NCBI RefSeq assembly: GCF_040610475.1
Contig: NZ_JBEXMJ010000008.1
Coordinates: 62,001 to 126,000, forward strand
Direction of reading: 5' to 3'
DNA length: 64,000 nt
From: Actinopolymorpha sp. NPDC004070
GTDB lineage: Bacteria > Actinomycetota > Actinomycetes > Propionibacteriales > Actinopolymorphaceae
Shown here: piece after piece, positions 17,951 to 26,538 of the stretch
How positions within the stretch are numbered: the first letter of the stretch is position 1
Layout of the letters: each line of letters begins with the position of its first letter
Notes under the pieces: model-generated
Told to the model about the DNA's origin: nothing
The model's input: the letters and a program-made list of their open reading frames with translations, nothing else
Database searches by the model: none
Made by a program: the position numbers and the translations under genes

Positions 17951-18916
17951 TCACAGCTCGCGGGACCAGTGCTGTCCCACGAGGTCGTGACCGAAGCTGT
18001 GGTGGGGTTCCTCGCTGTCCAGCCGGAAGCCGGCACGCTCGTAGATCCGGCGGGCGGAGGTGAGAACGTCGTTGGTCCACAGGGTGATCCGCCGGTAGCC
18101 CGCCCGGCCGGCGAACCGCAGGCACTCCTCGACGAGTCGCGCACCGACGCCCATGCCCCGTGCGGACGGCTCGACCAGGAGCAGCCGGAGTTTCGCGGTC
18201 GTCTCGTCCTCGGCCACGCAGAAGATGCACCCGACCGGCTTGCCGTCGACCTCGGCGATCCACGCGGCCTCGCGTCGCCGGTCGCTGCCGGCGCCGGTGG
18301 ACGTGTCGGCTGTCGCGGCAAAGTCGGCGACGATCCTCGCGACCAACCCCTCGAACCGGGTGTCCCAGCCGTACTCCGCGGCGTAGAGCGCGCCGTGGCG
18401 GGCCACGACCCACCCGAGGTCGCCTGGCTCGGGCGGGCGCAGGACGAAGCCCGGGCGCCTGGAAGAGCCGGAGTCGCCCAGCGTCTGGCGGATGGTGTCC
18501 ATCGCGGCCAGCATGCGCCGGCCGTCGGGGCCGGCGAGCGGAGCCAGCAACCGTTCCACGGCCGCCACCTGCGCGGCATCGAGGGCGGCGAACGCGGCCG
18601 CTCCCTCCTCGGTCAGGCGGACGACCTGCCGTCGCCCGTCCGTGGCGGACTGGTCACGCGTCACCAGCCCGGCGCCCTCGAAGCGCCGCAGGATGCGGCT
18701 GAGGTAGCCCGCGTCGAGGTCGAGGAGCCGGCGCAACGTGGTGACGTCCATCGGGCCGGGTCGTTCCTCGTCGGAATGGGCCAGCTCGTACAGCACGCGC
18801 GCCTCGGTGAGCGTGTGCGGCGTGCCGGCCAGTCCGGCCTGCAGGACGCCGATGACCTTGGTGTAGAAGCGGTTGAACGTACGCACCTGCGCCACCTGCG
18901 CGGGCTCGACGGCCAT
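17951..18916 (-). CDS. MarR-family regulator fused to a GNAT acetyltransferase
   Basis: A 321-residue two-domain protein. Residues about 10-140 are a MarR winged helix (LTEARVLYELAHSD, MDVTTLRRLLDLDAGYLSRILRRFEGAGLVTR). Residues about 165-321 are a GNAT domain with the acetyl-CoA motif ARGMGVGARLVEE and the typical C-terminal RIYERAGFRLDSEEPHHSFG. Fusions like this are common in actinobacteria, but their substrates are unknown. ATG 18916 follows GAAGGGAG at a normal distance. A likely promoter and palindrome lie directly upstream (18963-19003), consistent with autoregulation. The nearby ribosomal protection gene is transcribed the same way but sits 150 bp beyond its stop. Confidence 0.87.
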   Translation of the reverse strand: MAVEPAQVAQVRTFNRFYTKVIGVLQAGLAGTPHTLTEARVLYELAHSDEERPGPMDVTTLRRLLDLDAGYLSRILRRFEGAGLVTRDQSATDGRRQVVRLTEEGAAAFAALDAAQVAAVERLLAPLAGPDGRRMLAAMDTIRQTLGDSGSSRRPGFVLRPPEPGDLGWVVARHGALYAAEYGWDTRFEGLVARIVADFAATADTSTGAGSDRRREAAWIAEVDGKPVGCIFCVAEDETTAKLRLLLVEPSARGMGVGARLVEECLRFAGRAGYRRITLWTNDVLTSARRIYERAGFRLDSEEPHHSFGHDLVGQHWSREL

Positions 18917-18962
18917 GGTCGTTCTCCCTTCGCGACGGACGGGCCTCCCGACGGTCCTCGCA

Positions 18963-19003
18963 AGGTTAGTTGACCACGGCCACGATGTCATTGACGTCGT
19001 CAA
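18963..19003 (-). promoter_or_regulatory. Promoter and MarR-type operator for the MarR-GNAT gene
   Basis: On the minus strand ATGACA (18991-18986) and TAACCT (18968-18963), separated by 17 bp, form a reasonable sigma-70 promoter. Immediately upstream, TTGACGTCGTCAA (18991-19003) is a perfect palindrome touching the minus-35. A wider imperfect inverted repeat, GTTAGTTGAC (18965-18974) and GTCAAATAAC (18999-19008), brackets the promoter. Confidence 0.55.
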
Positions 19004-19037
19004 ATAACCGGCTCCGTGCCAGTCAACCGTGGGGGCC

Positions 19038-19049
19038 TAGGGTGGAGCG
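19038..19049 (+). promoter_or_regulatory. Minus-10 hexamer for leaderless NAD kinase gene
   Basis: TAGGGT at 19038-19043 is followed by 6 nt and ATG 19050. The GGAG between them is only 2 nt from the start codon, too close to serve as a ribosome-binding site. Confidence 0.45.
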
Positions 19050-19952
19050 ATGGGGCCGTTACACGCGATCGGTCTGGTGCTTCACCCCGAACGCGACGCC
19101 AAACGGGCGATCGACGCCGTGGTCGAGTGGGCGCGAAGCCGAGACGTCACCGTGCTCGGGCTGCCCGAGGAGGTGGACCGGCTGGTCTGCGACGCGGTGG
19201 CCGTTCCGCCGCACGAGCTCGTCGAACGTGCCGACCTGCTGATCAGCCTCGGCGGCGACGGCACGATGCTGCGCAGCATGCGCCTGGTCGCCGGCCACGC
19301 CACCCCGGTGCTCGGCGTCAACCTGGGACGCCTCGGCTTCCTCGCCGAGATCGACGTCACGGGCCTGCCGACGGCGTTGTCCGACATCGAGGCCGGCCAC
19401 TACTCGGTCGAGCCGCGGATGGCGTTGCGCTCGGTGGTCCCGGACGGGCCATGCCTGCCGGACCCCAAGCCGGTGCTGGCGTTCAACGACATCGCGCTGG
19501 TCCGCATCCCCGGCCAGGCCATGGCCGCCATCGCCATCTTGGTGCAGGGACAGGAGTTCGTACGCTACGCGGCCGACGCGGTGCTGGCGTCCACCCCGAC
19601 CGGGTCGACGGCGTACAGCTTCTCCGCGGGCGGCCCGATCGTCTCGCCCACCGTCGACGCGGTACTGGTCGTGGCCGCCTCGGCGCACTCGACGTTCGAC
19701 CGGGCGCTGGTGCTGGCCGCCGACGAGTACCCGTCGCTGCAGGTGCTGCCGGTGTCCGGGCGGCTGGCCGTGGAGGTCGACGGCCGGGTCGAGGCGTACG
19801 TCGGTCCCGGCGTACGCCTCGACGTCACACCGGTACGGGCCGCGGCGCTGGTGGTGCGGTTCGGGCGGACGACGTTCTACGAACGGGCCCGGCGCAAGCT
19901 CCGGGTCACCGGCAGCCTCGAGGTCGAGGAGCCTGGCGGCGCGCGCCGGTGA
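19050..19952 (+). CDS. nadK: NAD kinase
   Basis: A 300-residue ATP-NAD kinase that phosphorylates NAD to NADP in the cytoplasm. The diagnostic GGDGT is at residues 68-72, preceded by DLLISL. The NAD-binding region has FNDIALVR and the conserved TPTGSTAYSFSAGGPIV. C-terminal beta-sheet elements (VEVDGR, VRFGRTTFYERARRKL) complete the fold. It is divergent from the MarR-GNAT gene. A leaderless start is likely. Actinobacterial nadK commonly sits with recN and rRNA methyltransferase genes, but none are here, so this may be a second, non-canonical copy. Confidence 0.92.
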   Translation: MGPLHAIGLVLHPERDAKRAIDAVVEWARSRDVTVLGLPEEVDRLVCDAVAVPPHELVERADLLISLGGDGTMLRSMRLVAGHATPVLGVNLGRLGFLAEIDVTGLPTALSDIEAGHYSVEPRMALRSVVPDGPCLPDPKPVLAFNDIALVRIPGQAMAAIAILVQGQEFVRYAADAVLASTPTGSTAYSFSAGGPIVSPTVDAVLVVAASAHSTFDRALVLAADEYPSLQVLPVSGRLAVEVDGRVEAYVGPGVRLDVTPVRAAALVVRFGRTTFYERARRKLRVTGSLEVEEPGGARR

Positions 19953-20114
19953 GCGGTTGCTCTGCCTGTTTGCCCGTTGCCGGAAGGTGACACAACGGCG
20001 CCGGATGTTTGACCCTGTCGAAGGCGCCCGGATAGCTTCCCAGGAAGCCCCTTCCCCAACTTCGGCGATGATGCCGAGGCCCGTCGCCCGCTCCCTGCGT
20101 GGAGGAGACCTTCC

Positions 20115-20948
20115 ATGGACCCGTCGTGTCTGCGACACCGCCTCACTGACGAAGAACGCCGTACGTTCGAGGAAACCGGCATCCTGCAGATAGAGAACGC
20201 GCTGTCCCCCGACCACCTCGCCGAGCTGACGCAGACGACCGACCGGCTGCACGCCCAGGAGTCGGCGGCCGGGCGGGCCAAGCCCGACGCGGCGATGTTC
20301 TACCCGAACTTCGTTCCGGTGTCGCCGCTCTACACCGACCTCGTCGACTACGACCGGATCCTGCCGAAGGTGTGGGGGATCCTCGGCTGGAACATCTACC
20401 TCTACCACGCGCACCTCATCGTCACCCCGCCTTCGGGTCAGCAGCGCACGGACAAGACGTTCGGCTGGCACCAGGACTCCGGCCGGGTCAACTTCGACAT
20501 GGAGGAGAGCCCGCGGCCGCGGCTTTCCATCAAGGTCGCCTACTTCCTCTCCGACACCAGCGAGGAGGGACGCGGCAACTTCTGGGTGGTGCCGGGCAGT
20601 CACCGCAGGGACCGGATCGAGGTTCCGGACGGCAAGGGGCAGCCGGAGGGTGCGGTGCCGGTGCTCGCCAAGCCGGGTACGGCGGTGTTCTTCGACCGGC
20701 GGCTGTGGCACGCGGCCAGCCCCAACTGGTCCGACGTCACCCGCAAGGTGTTGTTCTACGGCTACGGCTACCGCTGGATCCGTACCAAGGACGACATGAC
20801 CGTGAGCGACCTGTGGCCGAGTAGCGACCCGATCCGCCGGCAGCTGCTCGGGCATGCCCTCAACGCCAACGGCCACTACTCGCCGACCGACGAGGACGTT
20901 CCGCTGCGCGTCTGGCTGAAGGAGCACAGCCCGCAGGACGTGCGCTGA
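20115..20948 (+). CDS. Phytanoyl-CoA dioxygenase family Fe(II)/2-oxoglutarate-dependent oxygenase
   Basis: A 277-residue double-stranded beta-helix protein. The iron-binding facial triad is visible as H119-x-D121 (FGWHQDSG) and H199 (LWHAASPN). R210 follows, about 11 residues on, at the position that normally salt-bridges 2-oxoglutarate. The VVPGSHRRDR loop between them is typical of the family. It would hydroxylate a small molecule or a sugar-linked substrate. The substrate cannot be inferred. ATG 20115 has GGAGGAG 8 nt upstream. It stands alone, with 160 bp before it and 100 bp after it. Confidence 0.85.
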   Translation: MDPSCLRHRLTDEERRTFEETGILQIENALSPDHLAELTQTTDRLHAQESAAGRAKPDAAMFYPNFVPVSPLYTDLVDYDRILPKVWGILGWNIYLYHAHLIVTPPSGQQRTDKTFGWHQDSGRVNFDMEESPRPRLSIKVAYFLSDTSEEGRGNFWVVPGSHRRDRIEVPDGKGQPEGAVPVLAKPGTAVFFDRRLWHAASPNWSDVTRKVLFYGYGYRWIRTKDDMTVSDLWPSSDPIRRQLLGHALNANGHYSPTDEDVPLRVWLKEHSPQDVR

Positions 20949-21052
20949 CCGGCTGACCGGTCCGGGTACGGCGTAGGGCGCACCACGGTCGCGGCTGCCC
21001 ACCGCACAGGCATGTGTTCGGTTCTCACTGCTCGGGGAAGGGCGGACGGGAC

Positions 21053-24000
21053 ATGCGGTGGACGGCGTGGGCAGCACGGCCGGGTGCGAACAGGGCGGCG
21101 TGGCGGACCCGATGGTCCCGGCGCGTCCTCGGCTCGGTCCTGGCGGCCGCGGTGGTGGCGGCCGCCGCGGCCCCGGCGGCGGTGGCCGGCACGAGCCCAT
21201 CGGCAGCCGCGCCGACCGCGCGGGCGGCCGGAGCCGAAGGTGCGCCGATCGCGAACCCCGCGGCGGTTTCCGGCGTCGAGCAGGTGATCGGCGGCTTCGA
21301 GTCCGCCGACGAGGGATGGCACCTGGGTCTCGGCGCGGAGTTCCCCGGCGCGAAGGGGAGCTTCGACTTCGACGGGACCGACCACCAGGAGGGCCTGCGG
21401 TCCGGCGTACTCACCGGTGACTTCGCAGGCGGCGGCAACTACGTCGACATCTCCCGTGCGGTCGACCTGGACGCCACCGCGCTGCACCTGTGGGCGCGTT
21501 CCACCGACCTGTCCGGCATCGTCCTTCGCGTCTTCGACAGCACCGGGCAGGCACATCAGCAGCGCCTGAAGCTGACCGCGGACGGCTCCTGGCAGCAGCT
21601 GACCGCGGCACGCTTCGACGGGGGCGACAACTACTCCCACTTCGGCGGCGCCGACGACGGCACCTGGCACGGTCCGGCCACCAAGGTGGCACTGATCCTG
21701 GACAAGGGCCTGCTCACCGGCGGGCAGAAGACCGGCATCGTGCACCTCGACGGCGTGACGATGACGGTCACCCCGCCCGACCTGGCGTTCGAGCAGACCC
21801 AGCCCGGAAACATCTTCGTGGGAACGCAACCCGCACGCACTTCCGTTCGCACCAAAGGTGACGTGGTGGGCTGGTCGGTGTACGACCTCGACGGCACCCA
21901 GGTGGGTCAGGGCCGCGCGGACGTGACCGACGGCGCCGCCGACCTGACGCTGCCGCTCACCACGCCGGGCTACTACCGGTTGACGGTGACCGCAAACCTC
22001 GACGGTGCCGTCCTCGCCACCCGCGACACGACGATGGCGAGGTTGACCGCGTTCGACGTCGGCGCGGTGGCGGACTCGCCGTTCGGCATGGCCGCCCACC
22101 TGTCTGGTACGGAGAACCTCGGGGTGGCGGACCTGATGGGCAAGGCAGGCGCCAAGAACCTTCGCGAGGACGCGTTCTGGAGTTCGATCGAGACCACGAA
22201 GGGCAGCTACGAGTTCGGCCGCTACGACCCGCTGGTGTCCGCGGTGGACAAGGCCGGCATGCGCTGGCTGCCGATCGCGGCGTACATCAACCCCTTCTAC
22301 GACAACAACGCCACGCCCTACACCGACGAGGGCCGCGCCGGGTTCGCGCGGTACGCCGCGGCGACGACCGCGCACTACGACGACAGGGTGAAGTGGCTGG
22401 AGGTCTACAACGAGTTCAACATCGGCTTCGGCGACGCCGGTGACGGTCCGGCCGACAGCCTTCCGCAGTCCTACTTCCCGCTGCTCAAGGCGACCTACGA
22501 ACAGGTGAAGGCCCGTACGCCCGACGTGACGGTGGCCGGAGCGGTCACCGCGGGTGTCCCGCTGGACTGGCTGGAGGCAGTCTTCAAGCTGGGCGGCCTG
22601 CGCTACATGGACGTCGTGTCGGTGCACCCCTATGTCTACCCGTCCGAGCCGGAGCAGGCCGCCAGGAGCCTGGAGGACCTGGACGCGCTCATCCGGCGCT
22701 ACAACGGCGGGAAGCCCAAGCCCATCTGGATCACCGAACAGGGCTGGCCGACCCACGACGCGGGCAACGGCGTGAGCGAACAGACCCAGGCCGCCTACGT
22801 CGTCCGGGCGCACGTGGTGGCGTTCGCCCACGGCGTCCAGCGCTACTTCTGGTACGACGTGATGAACGACGGGCTCGACCCCGCCTACAACGAGCACAAC
22901 TTCGGTCTGCTGCACAACACCGCGGACCCCGCTGGTCGGTGGACACCCAAGCCTGGCTACGTGTCGTACGCGGCGATGACCCGGCAGTTGACCGGCGCGC
23001 GGTACGTCAGGTCGGAGGACGTCGGCGGCGGCGTCTCCAGCTACGTCTTCGACGGCGCCGACGGACCGCTGCGCGTGCTGTGGTCGAGTACGCCGTCGGT
23101 GGTCGACGTCATCACCGACCACCCGGTGGCCGTGACCGACCTGACCGGCGCCACCCGCACCTACCACCCACAGGCGGGGCGGGTGCAGCTGTCACTGTCC
23201 GGCGACCCGCTCTACGTCGCGGGCGATGTCAAGATCGCCTTGACGAGTAGGTACGGATTGACATCCGACCACGACGGCCAGGCGGTGCTCGGCGACCCGA
23301 TTCCGCTGACCCTGACCGTGGACACCACCAAGCCGCCGAGGGCCGCGGTGCGCGGCACCTTCGAGATCGCGGGTACGTCGGTGCCGGTGTCGGTCCCGGC
23401 GGGTACGAAGGCCACGATCCCGGTACGCGTGCCCGCGGCGAGCCTGGCCGGCCCCCGGGTGCTGATCGGCGAGGTCGTGGTGCGTGGTCAGCCCGTCGCC
23501 CGGCTACAGACGCGAGTCGACGTGGTGCATCCGTTCCAGCTGAAGTTCGCACACGTCCTGCGAGGCGGCGAGGACGTGCTCTCGGTGCGGGTCACCAACC
23601 GCGCCGACCGCGACCTGCCGGTGAGCAGGCTGGCCTGGACGATCGGTGACCGGTCCGGAACCCTCGATCTGGCCTCGCCGGTCCCCGCGCACGCCACCCG
23701 GACGGCCGAGCTCCCACTGGGCGACCTCGCCAGGGGCCAGACCTACCCGCTGCAGCTACGGCTCAGCTCGCCCGGCCTCACCGACGCGGTGACCGCCGGC
23801 CGGCTCGTCCTGCCACCGGCCGACCAGCTGCGAACCCTGGTGGAGAAGCCGGTCACAGTGGACGGAACGCTCGACGACCTGAGCGGCGTACCCCCGATCG
23901 ACCTCGCCCGCGACGGCGTCGTCCAGATCCCGAACTACGGCGGCGCGGACGACCTGAGTGGCTCGGTGTGGTGGACCTGGGACGCTGGCCACCTGTACCT

Positions 24001-24436
24001 GTCGGCGAAGGTGCACGACGACGTCCAGGCCCAGCCGGAGACCGGCGAACGCATCTGGGCCGGTGACGGCTTCCAGTTCAGTGTCGCCGCCGGGATGCCG
24101 GGGGAGAGCGCACGCTGGGACGAGTACGGCGTGGCGCTGACCCCGGCTGGGCCGCGGATGTGGCGCTGGCTGGCCGCCCAGGGACAACCGGGCGAGGTCA
24201 CCGGTGTGGACGTCGCGGTGGCCCGGGACGAGGCGAAGAAGGAGACCACCTACGAGGTCGCGCTGCCCTGGTCGAGCCTCGCACCGCTCCAGCCGGACGA
24301 CCGGCTGGTGAGTCTGTCGTTCCTCGTCAACGACAACGACGGCGCGGGCCGCGAAGGCTGGATCGAGTGGGGCTCCGGGATCGGCGGGGAGAAGAACTCC
24401 GCGCTGTTCCGGCCGATCAGGCTCGGCGACGGCTGA
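21053..24436 (+). CDS. Large secreted multidomain glycoside hydrolase (clan GH-A type)
   Basis: A 1127-residue protein with an Arg-rich N-region and a hydrophobic alanine-rich signal sequence ending near residue 48. A beta-sandwich carbohydrate-binding-like region follows (about 70-240). A TIM barrel spans about 340-680, with acid/base E454 in VYNEFN and nucleophile E562 in WITEQGW, the clan GH-A arrangement. It resembles GH39/GH5-like enzymes. Beta-sandwich segments (about 740-930) precede a C-terminal CBM9/DOMON-like domain from about residue 945 (VTVDGTLDDL, WTWDAGHLYLSAKVHDD). It probably acts outside the cell on a plant or microbial polysaccharide. The ribosome-binding site before ATG 21053 is weak (GGGCGGACGGGAC). 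Confidence 0.85.
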   Translation: MRWTAWAARPGANRAAWRTRWSRRVLGSVLAAAVVAAAAAPAAVAGTSPSAAAPTARAAGAEGAPIANPAAVSGVEQVIGGFESADEGWHLGLGAEFPGAKGSFDFDGTDHQEGLRSGVLTGDFAGGGNYVDISRAVDLDATALHLWARSTDLSGIVLRVFDSTGQAHQQRLKLTADGSWQQLTAARFDGGDNYSHFGGADDGTWHGPATKVALILDKGLLTGGQKTGIVHLDGVTMTVTPPDLAFEQTQPGNIFVGTQPARTSVRTKGDVVGWSVYDLDGTQVGQGRADVTDGAADLTLPLTTPGYYRLTVTANLDGAVLATRDTTMARLTAFDVGAVADSPFGMAAHLSGTENLGVADLMGKAGAKNLREDAFWSSIETTKGSYEFGRYDPLVSAVDKAGMRWLPIAAYINPFYDNNATPYTDEGRAGFARYAAATTAHYDDRVKWLEVYNEFNIGFGDAGDGPADSLPQSYFPLLKATYEQVKARTPDVTVAGAVTAGVPLDWLEAVFKLGGLRYMDVVSVHPYVYPSEPEQAARSLEDLDALIRRYNGGKPKPIWITEQGWPTHDAGNGVSEQTQAAYVVRAHVVAFAHGVQRYFWYDVMNDGLDPAYNEHNFGLLHNTADPAGRWTPKPGYVSYAAMTRQLTGARYVRSEDVGGGVSSYVFDGADGPLRVLWSSTPSVVDVITDHPVAVTDLTGATRTYHPQAGRVQLSLSGDPLYVAGDVKIALTSRYGLTSDHDGQAVLGDPIPLTLTVDTTKPPRAAVRGTFEIAGTSVPVSVPAGTKATIPVRVPAASLAGPRVLIGEVVVRGQPVARLQTRVDVVHPFQLKFAHVLRGGEDVLSVRVTNRADRDLPVSRLAWTIGDRSGTLDLASPVPAHATRTAELPLGDLARGQTYPLQLRLSSPGLTDAVTAGRLVLPPADQLRTLVEKPVTVDGTLDDLSGVPPIDLARDGVVQIPNYGGADDLSGSVWWTWDAGHLYLSAKVHDDVQAQPETGERIWAGDGFQFSVAAGMPGESARWDEYGVALTPAGPRMWRWLAAQGQPGEVTGVDVAVARDEAKKETTYEVALPWSSLAPLQPDDRLVSLSFLVNDNDGAGREGWIEWGSGIGGEKNSALFRPIRLGDG

Positions 24437-24571
24437 GCCGTTGGTCGGTCGGGGCCGCCGCGGGATGTCCGAACCGTGGCGTTCGGGCGGCCCGTCGTAC
24501 CCCCGTGCGCGGCCCCGGACGACCGCCGGGGTGAGGATGGGGGTTGGACCGCGAACTGCTGAGGAGACACC

Positions 24572-25279
24572 ATGACCGCAGCACTCGTCGTGATCAGCGG
24601 CGCTGACCACTGGACGTTGAAGGACGGTACCCGCCATCCCACCGGATACTGGGCGGAGGAACTGGTCGTGCCGCACCGGACGTTTCGGGCGGCCGGGCTC
24701 GACGTCACCCTCGCCACGCCCGGCGGGGTGATCCCCACGGTGGACCGCTTGAGTCTCACCCCGGAGGCCAACGGCGGCGAGGACGGCGCGGACGCGATGG
24801 TGGCCTACCTCGCGACCATCCAGGACGAACTCAGCCATCCGGCCAGGCTGGAGGATGTCGACCCGGACGCCTACGACCTGGTCTTCTACCCCGGCGGGCA
24901 CGGCCCGATGGAGGATCTCGCCACCAACGTCACGTCCGGGCACCTGCTGACCAGGGTGCTGGACAGCGGCGCCCCGCTCGGCGTCCTGTGCCACGCACCG
25001 GCCGCCCTGCTGGCCGCACGCAGGCCGGACGGCAGCTGGCCGTTCGCCGGCTACCGCCTCACCAGCTTCACCGACGCCGAGGAGGCCATGGTCGGGCTGG
25101 CGGAAAAGGCACCGTGGCTGCTGCAGGACCGCCTGGTGGAGCAGGGCGCGCGGTTCGTGGGCGCGCCGCCGTTCGCTCCGCACACGGTCGTGGACCGCAA
25201 CCTCTACACCGGCCAGAACCCCTCGTCGTCCGCCGAGCTCGCCGAGGAGCTGATGCAGGCCGTCCGCGTCCACCGCTAG
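24572..25279 (+). CDS. DJ-1/PfpI family protein
   Basis: A 235-residue class I glutamine-amidotransferase-fold protein of the DJ-1/PfpI superfamily. The nucleophile elbow is VLCHAPAAL, with the reactive Cys followed by His. An upstream YPGGHGPMEDL loop supplies the acidic partner. It resembles Hsp31-like glyoxalase III/deglycase proteins, such as those written type 1 glutamine amidotransferase domain-containing, so a methylglyoxal-detoxifying or chaperone role is plausible. ATG 24572 follows GAGGAGACACC. It is monocistronic by spacing. Confidence 0.83.
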   Translation: MTAALVVISGADHWTLKDGTRHPTGYWAEELVVPHRTFRAAGLDVTLATPGGVIPTVDRLSLTPEANGGEDGADAMVAYLATIQDELSHPARLEDVDPDAYDLVFYPGGHGPMEDLATNVTSGHLLTRVLDSGAPLGVLCHAPAALLAARRPDGSWPFAGYRLTSFTDAEEAMVGLAEKAPWLLQDRLVEQGARFVGAPPFAPHTVVDRNLYTGQNPSSSAELAEELMQAVRVHR

Positions 25280-25334
25280 GACGAGGCCACGGGCCGGGCG
25301 TCCCACTGCGGGACCCGGGCCGGCTCACGGGCAC

Positions 25335-25348
25335 TAACGTGAGGGCGC
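25335..25348 (+). promoter_or_regulatory. Minus-10 hexamer for leaderless LOG gene
   Basis: TAACGT at 25335-25340 lies 8 nt before ATG 25349, and no Shine-Dalgarno sequence is properly spaced. Confidence 0.4.
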
Positions 25349-25885
25349 ATGCGGATATGTGTGTTCTGCGGCTCCTCGCCGGGGCGCGAGGAGATCTACG
25401 GCCGGGCCGCGGCCGACCTGGCCGTCCTCCTTGCCCACAAGGGCATCGGCCTGGTCTACGGCGGCGGGAATGTCGGCCTGATGGGGATCGCGGCCGATGC
25501 CGCCCTGGCCGCGGGCGGTGAGGTGATCGGCGTGATCCCCGGTCACCTGGTCGACCGCGAGGTGTCGCACGACGGGCTGACCCGGCTGGAGATCGTCGAC
25601 ACCATGCACGAACGCAAGGCGCGGATGGCCGAGCTGTCCGACGCGTTCGTGGCGCTGCCCGGCGCCGCGGGCACGCTGGACGAGCTGTTCGAGATCTGGA
25701 CGTGGTCCCAGCTCGGCCTGCACGACAAGCCGATCGGCCTGCTGGACGTCGCGGGCTACTACCAGCCGATGCTCACCTTCCTCGACCACATGGTGGCCGA
25801 GGAGTTCCTGCGGCCGGCCTACCGTGAACAGCTGGTCGTGGAGACCGACCCGCGCGTGCTGGTGGACCGGCTGACCAACGCCTGA
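25349..25885 (+). CDS. LOG family protein (cytokinin riboside 5'-monophosphate phosphoribohydrolase-like)
   Basis: A 178-residue Rossmann-fold LOG protein. GGGNVGLMG (38-46) binds the nucleotide phosphate, MHERK (86-90) supplies an active-site Arg, and PGAAGTLDE (104-112) stands where the family has PGGxGTxxE. The second Gly of that motif is Ala here, a conservative departure. LOG proteins cleave nucleoside 5'-monophosphates to base plus ribose 5-phosphate. In bacteria the physiological role is often simply nucleotide salvage. It is convergent with a methyltransferase remnant 3 bp downstream. Confidence 0.88.
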   Translation: MRICVFCGSSPGREEIYGRAAADLAVLLAHKGIGLVYGGGNVGLMGIAADAALAAGGEVIGVIPGHLVDREVSHDGLTRLEIVDTMHERKARMAELSDAFVALPGAAGTLDELFEIWTWSQLGLHDKPIGLLDVAGYYQPMLTFLDHMVAEEFLRPAYREQLVVETDPRVLVDRLTNA

Positions 25886-25888
25886 CCG

Positions 25889-26255
25889 TCAACGGCGGGC
25901 GTACACGAACAGCTGCGTCTCCGGGTCGGCTTCCGTACTCGCCGGTGCGTACGTGTGGTCGCGCACCTGCAGCACCTTGAACCCGGCGTCCTCCACCACC
26001 GCACACCCGAAGCCCCGCGTCGGCCAGCTGCCGGGCGGTGGGGCGTCCGGTGCCGCAGCCCACGTCGAGCACCCGCGCGCCGGGCTCGAGCCGGGCGGCC
26101 AGCCAGTCACCCGCCTCCCGTTGGCACTCCTTGTGCGGGAACACCTCGTCGTAGTGCGGGCCGATCAGGTCGAACGCACGCGCCTGCGCGGTTGCGCGAT
26201 CCGTACGTGCCGCCGGTGCCGGGCCGCCGTCCGGCGGCGGGGGAGTCACGGTCAT
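25889..26255 (-). pseudogene. SAM-dependent methyltransferase remnant with internal deletion
   Basis: Codons from ATG 26255 encode a class I methyltransferase N-terminus: ARAFDLIGPHYDEVFP, then motif I as VLDVGCGTGRPT, ending near LADAGLRV. The frame then changes, and the final codons (EDAGFKVLQVRDHTYAP, then LFVYARR and stop) match the usual C-terminal strand of the same family. A normal member needs roughly another hundred residues between these parts, and they are missing. The join falls near 26015-26025. The ends are intact but the catalytic centre is lost, so no active enzyme is expected. Confidence 0.75.
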
Positions 26256-26538
26256 GGCTCCGATCCAACCACGGGGTACCGCCGGGGTCGTACTCACTTC
26301 GCGAGCGTGTTGCGGCGTGCGCTCCTTTCGCGCATCACCGAAGCGGGGGCAACGCGGGGTGCCGATCTTGGCAGCATGTCGGCCGGGTTTGCCCAACGGG
26401 CACACGCGTGGTTGACGTCGATGGCCGCGATCGATCCACTTGCACAGGGCAGTTCGCCGGTCACGCACCTCGTGACCGAACCCAGGCAACGAAGCCGGGC
26501 AGCGACCGTACGGACATCGACCACGACACCGCGCGGAG

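Noticed and set aside
21110..21119. Reverse copy of GGGACCATCG
   Set aside because: It lies inside the signal-peptide coding region of the glycoside hydrolase and is best explained by chance in Arg/Pro codons.
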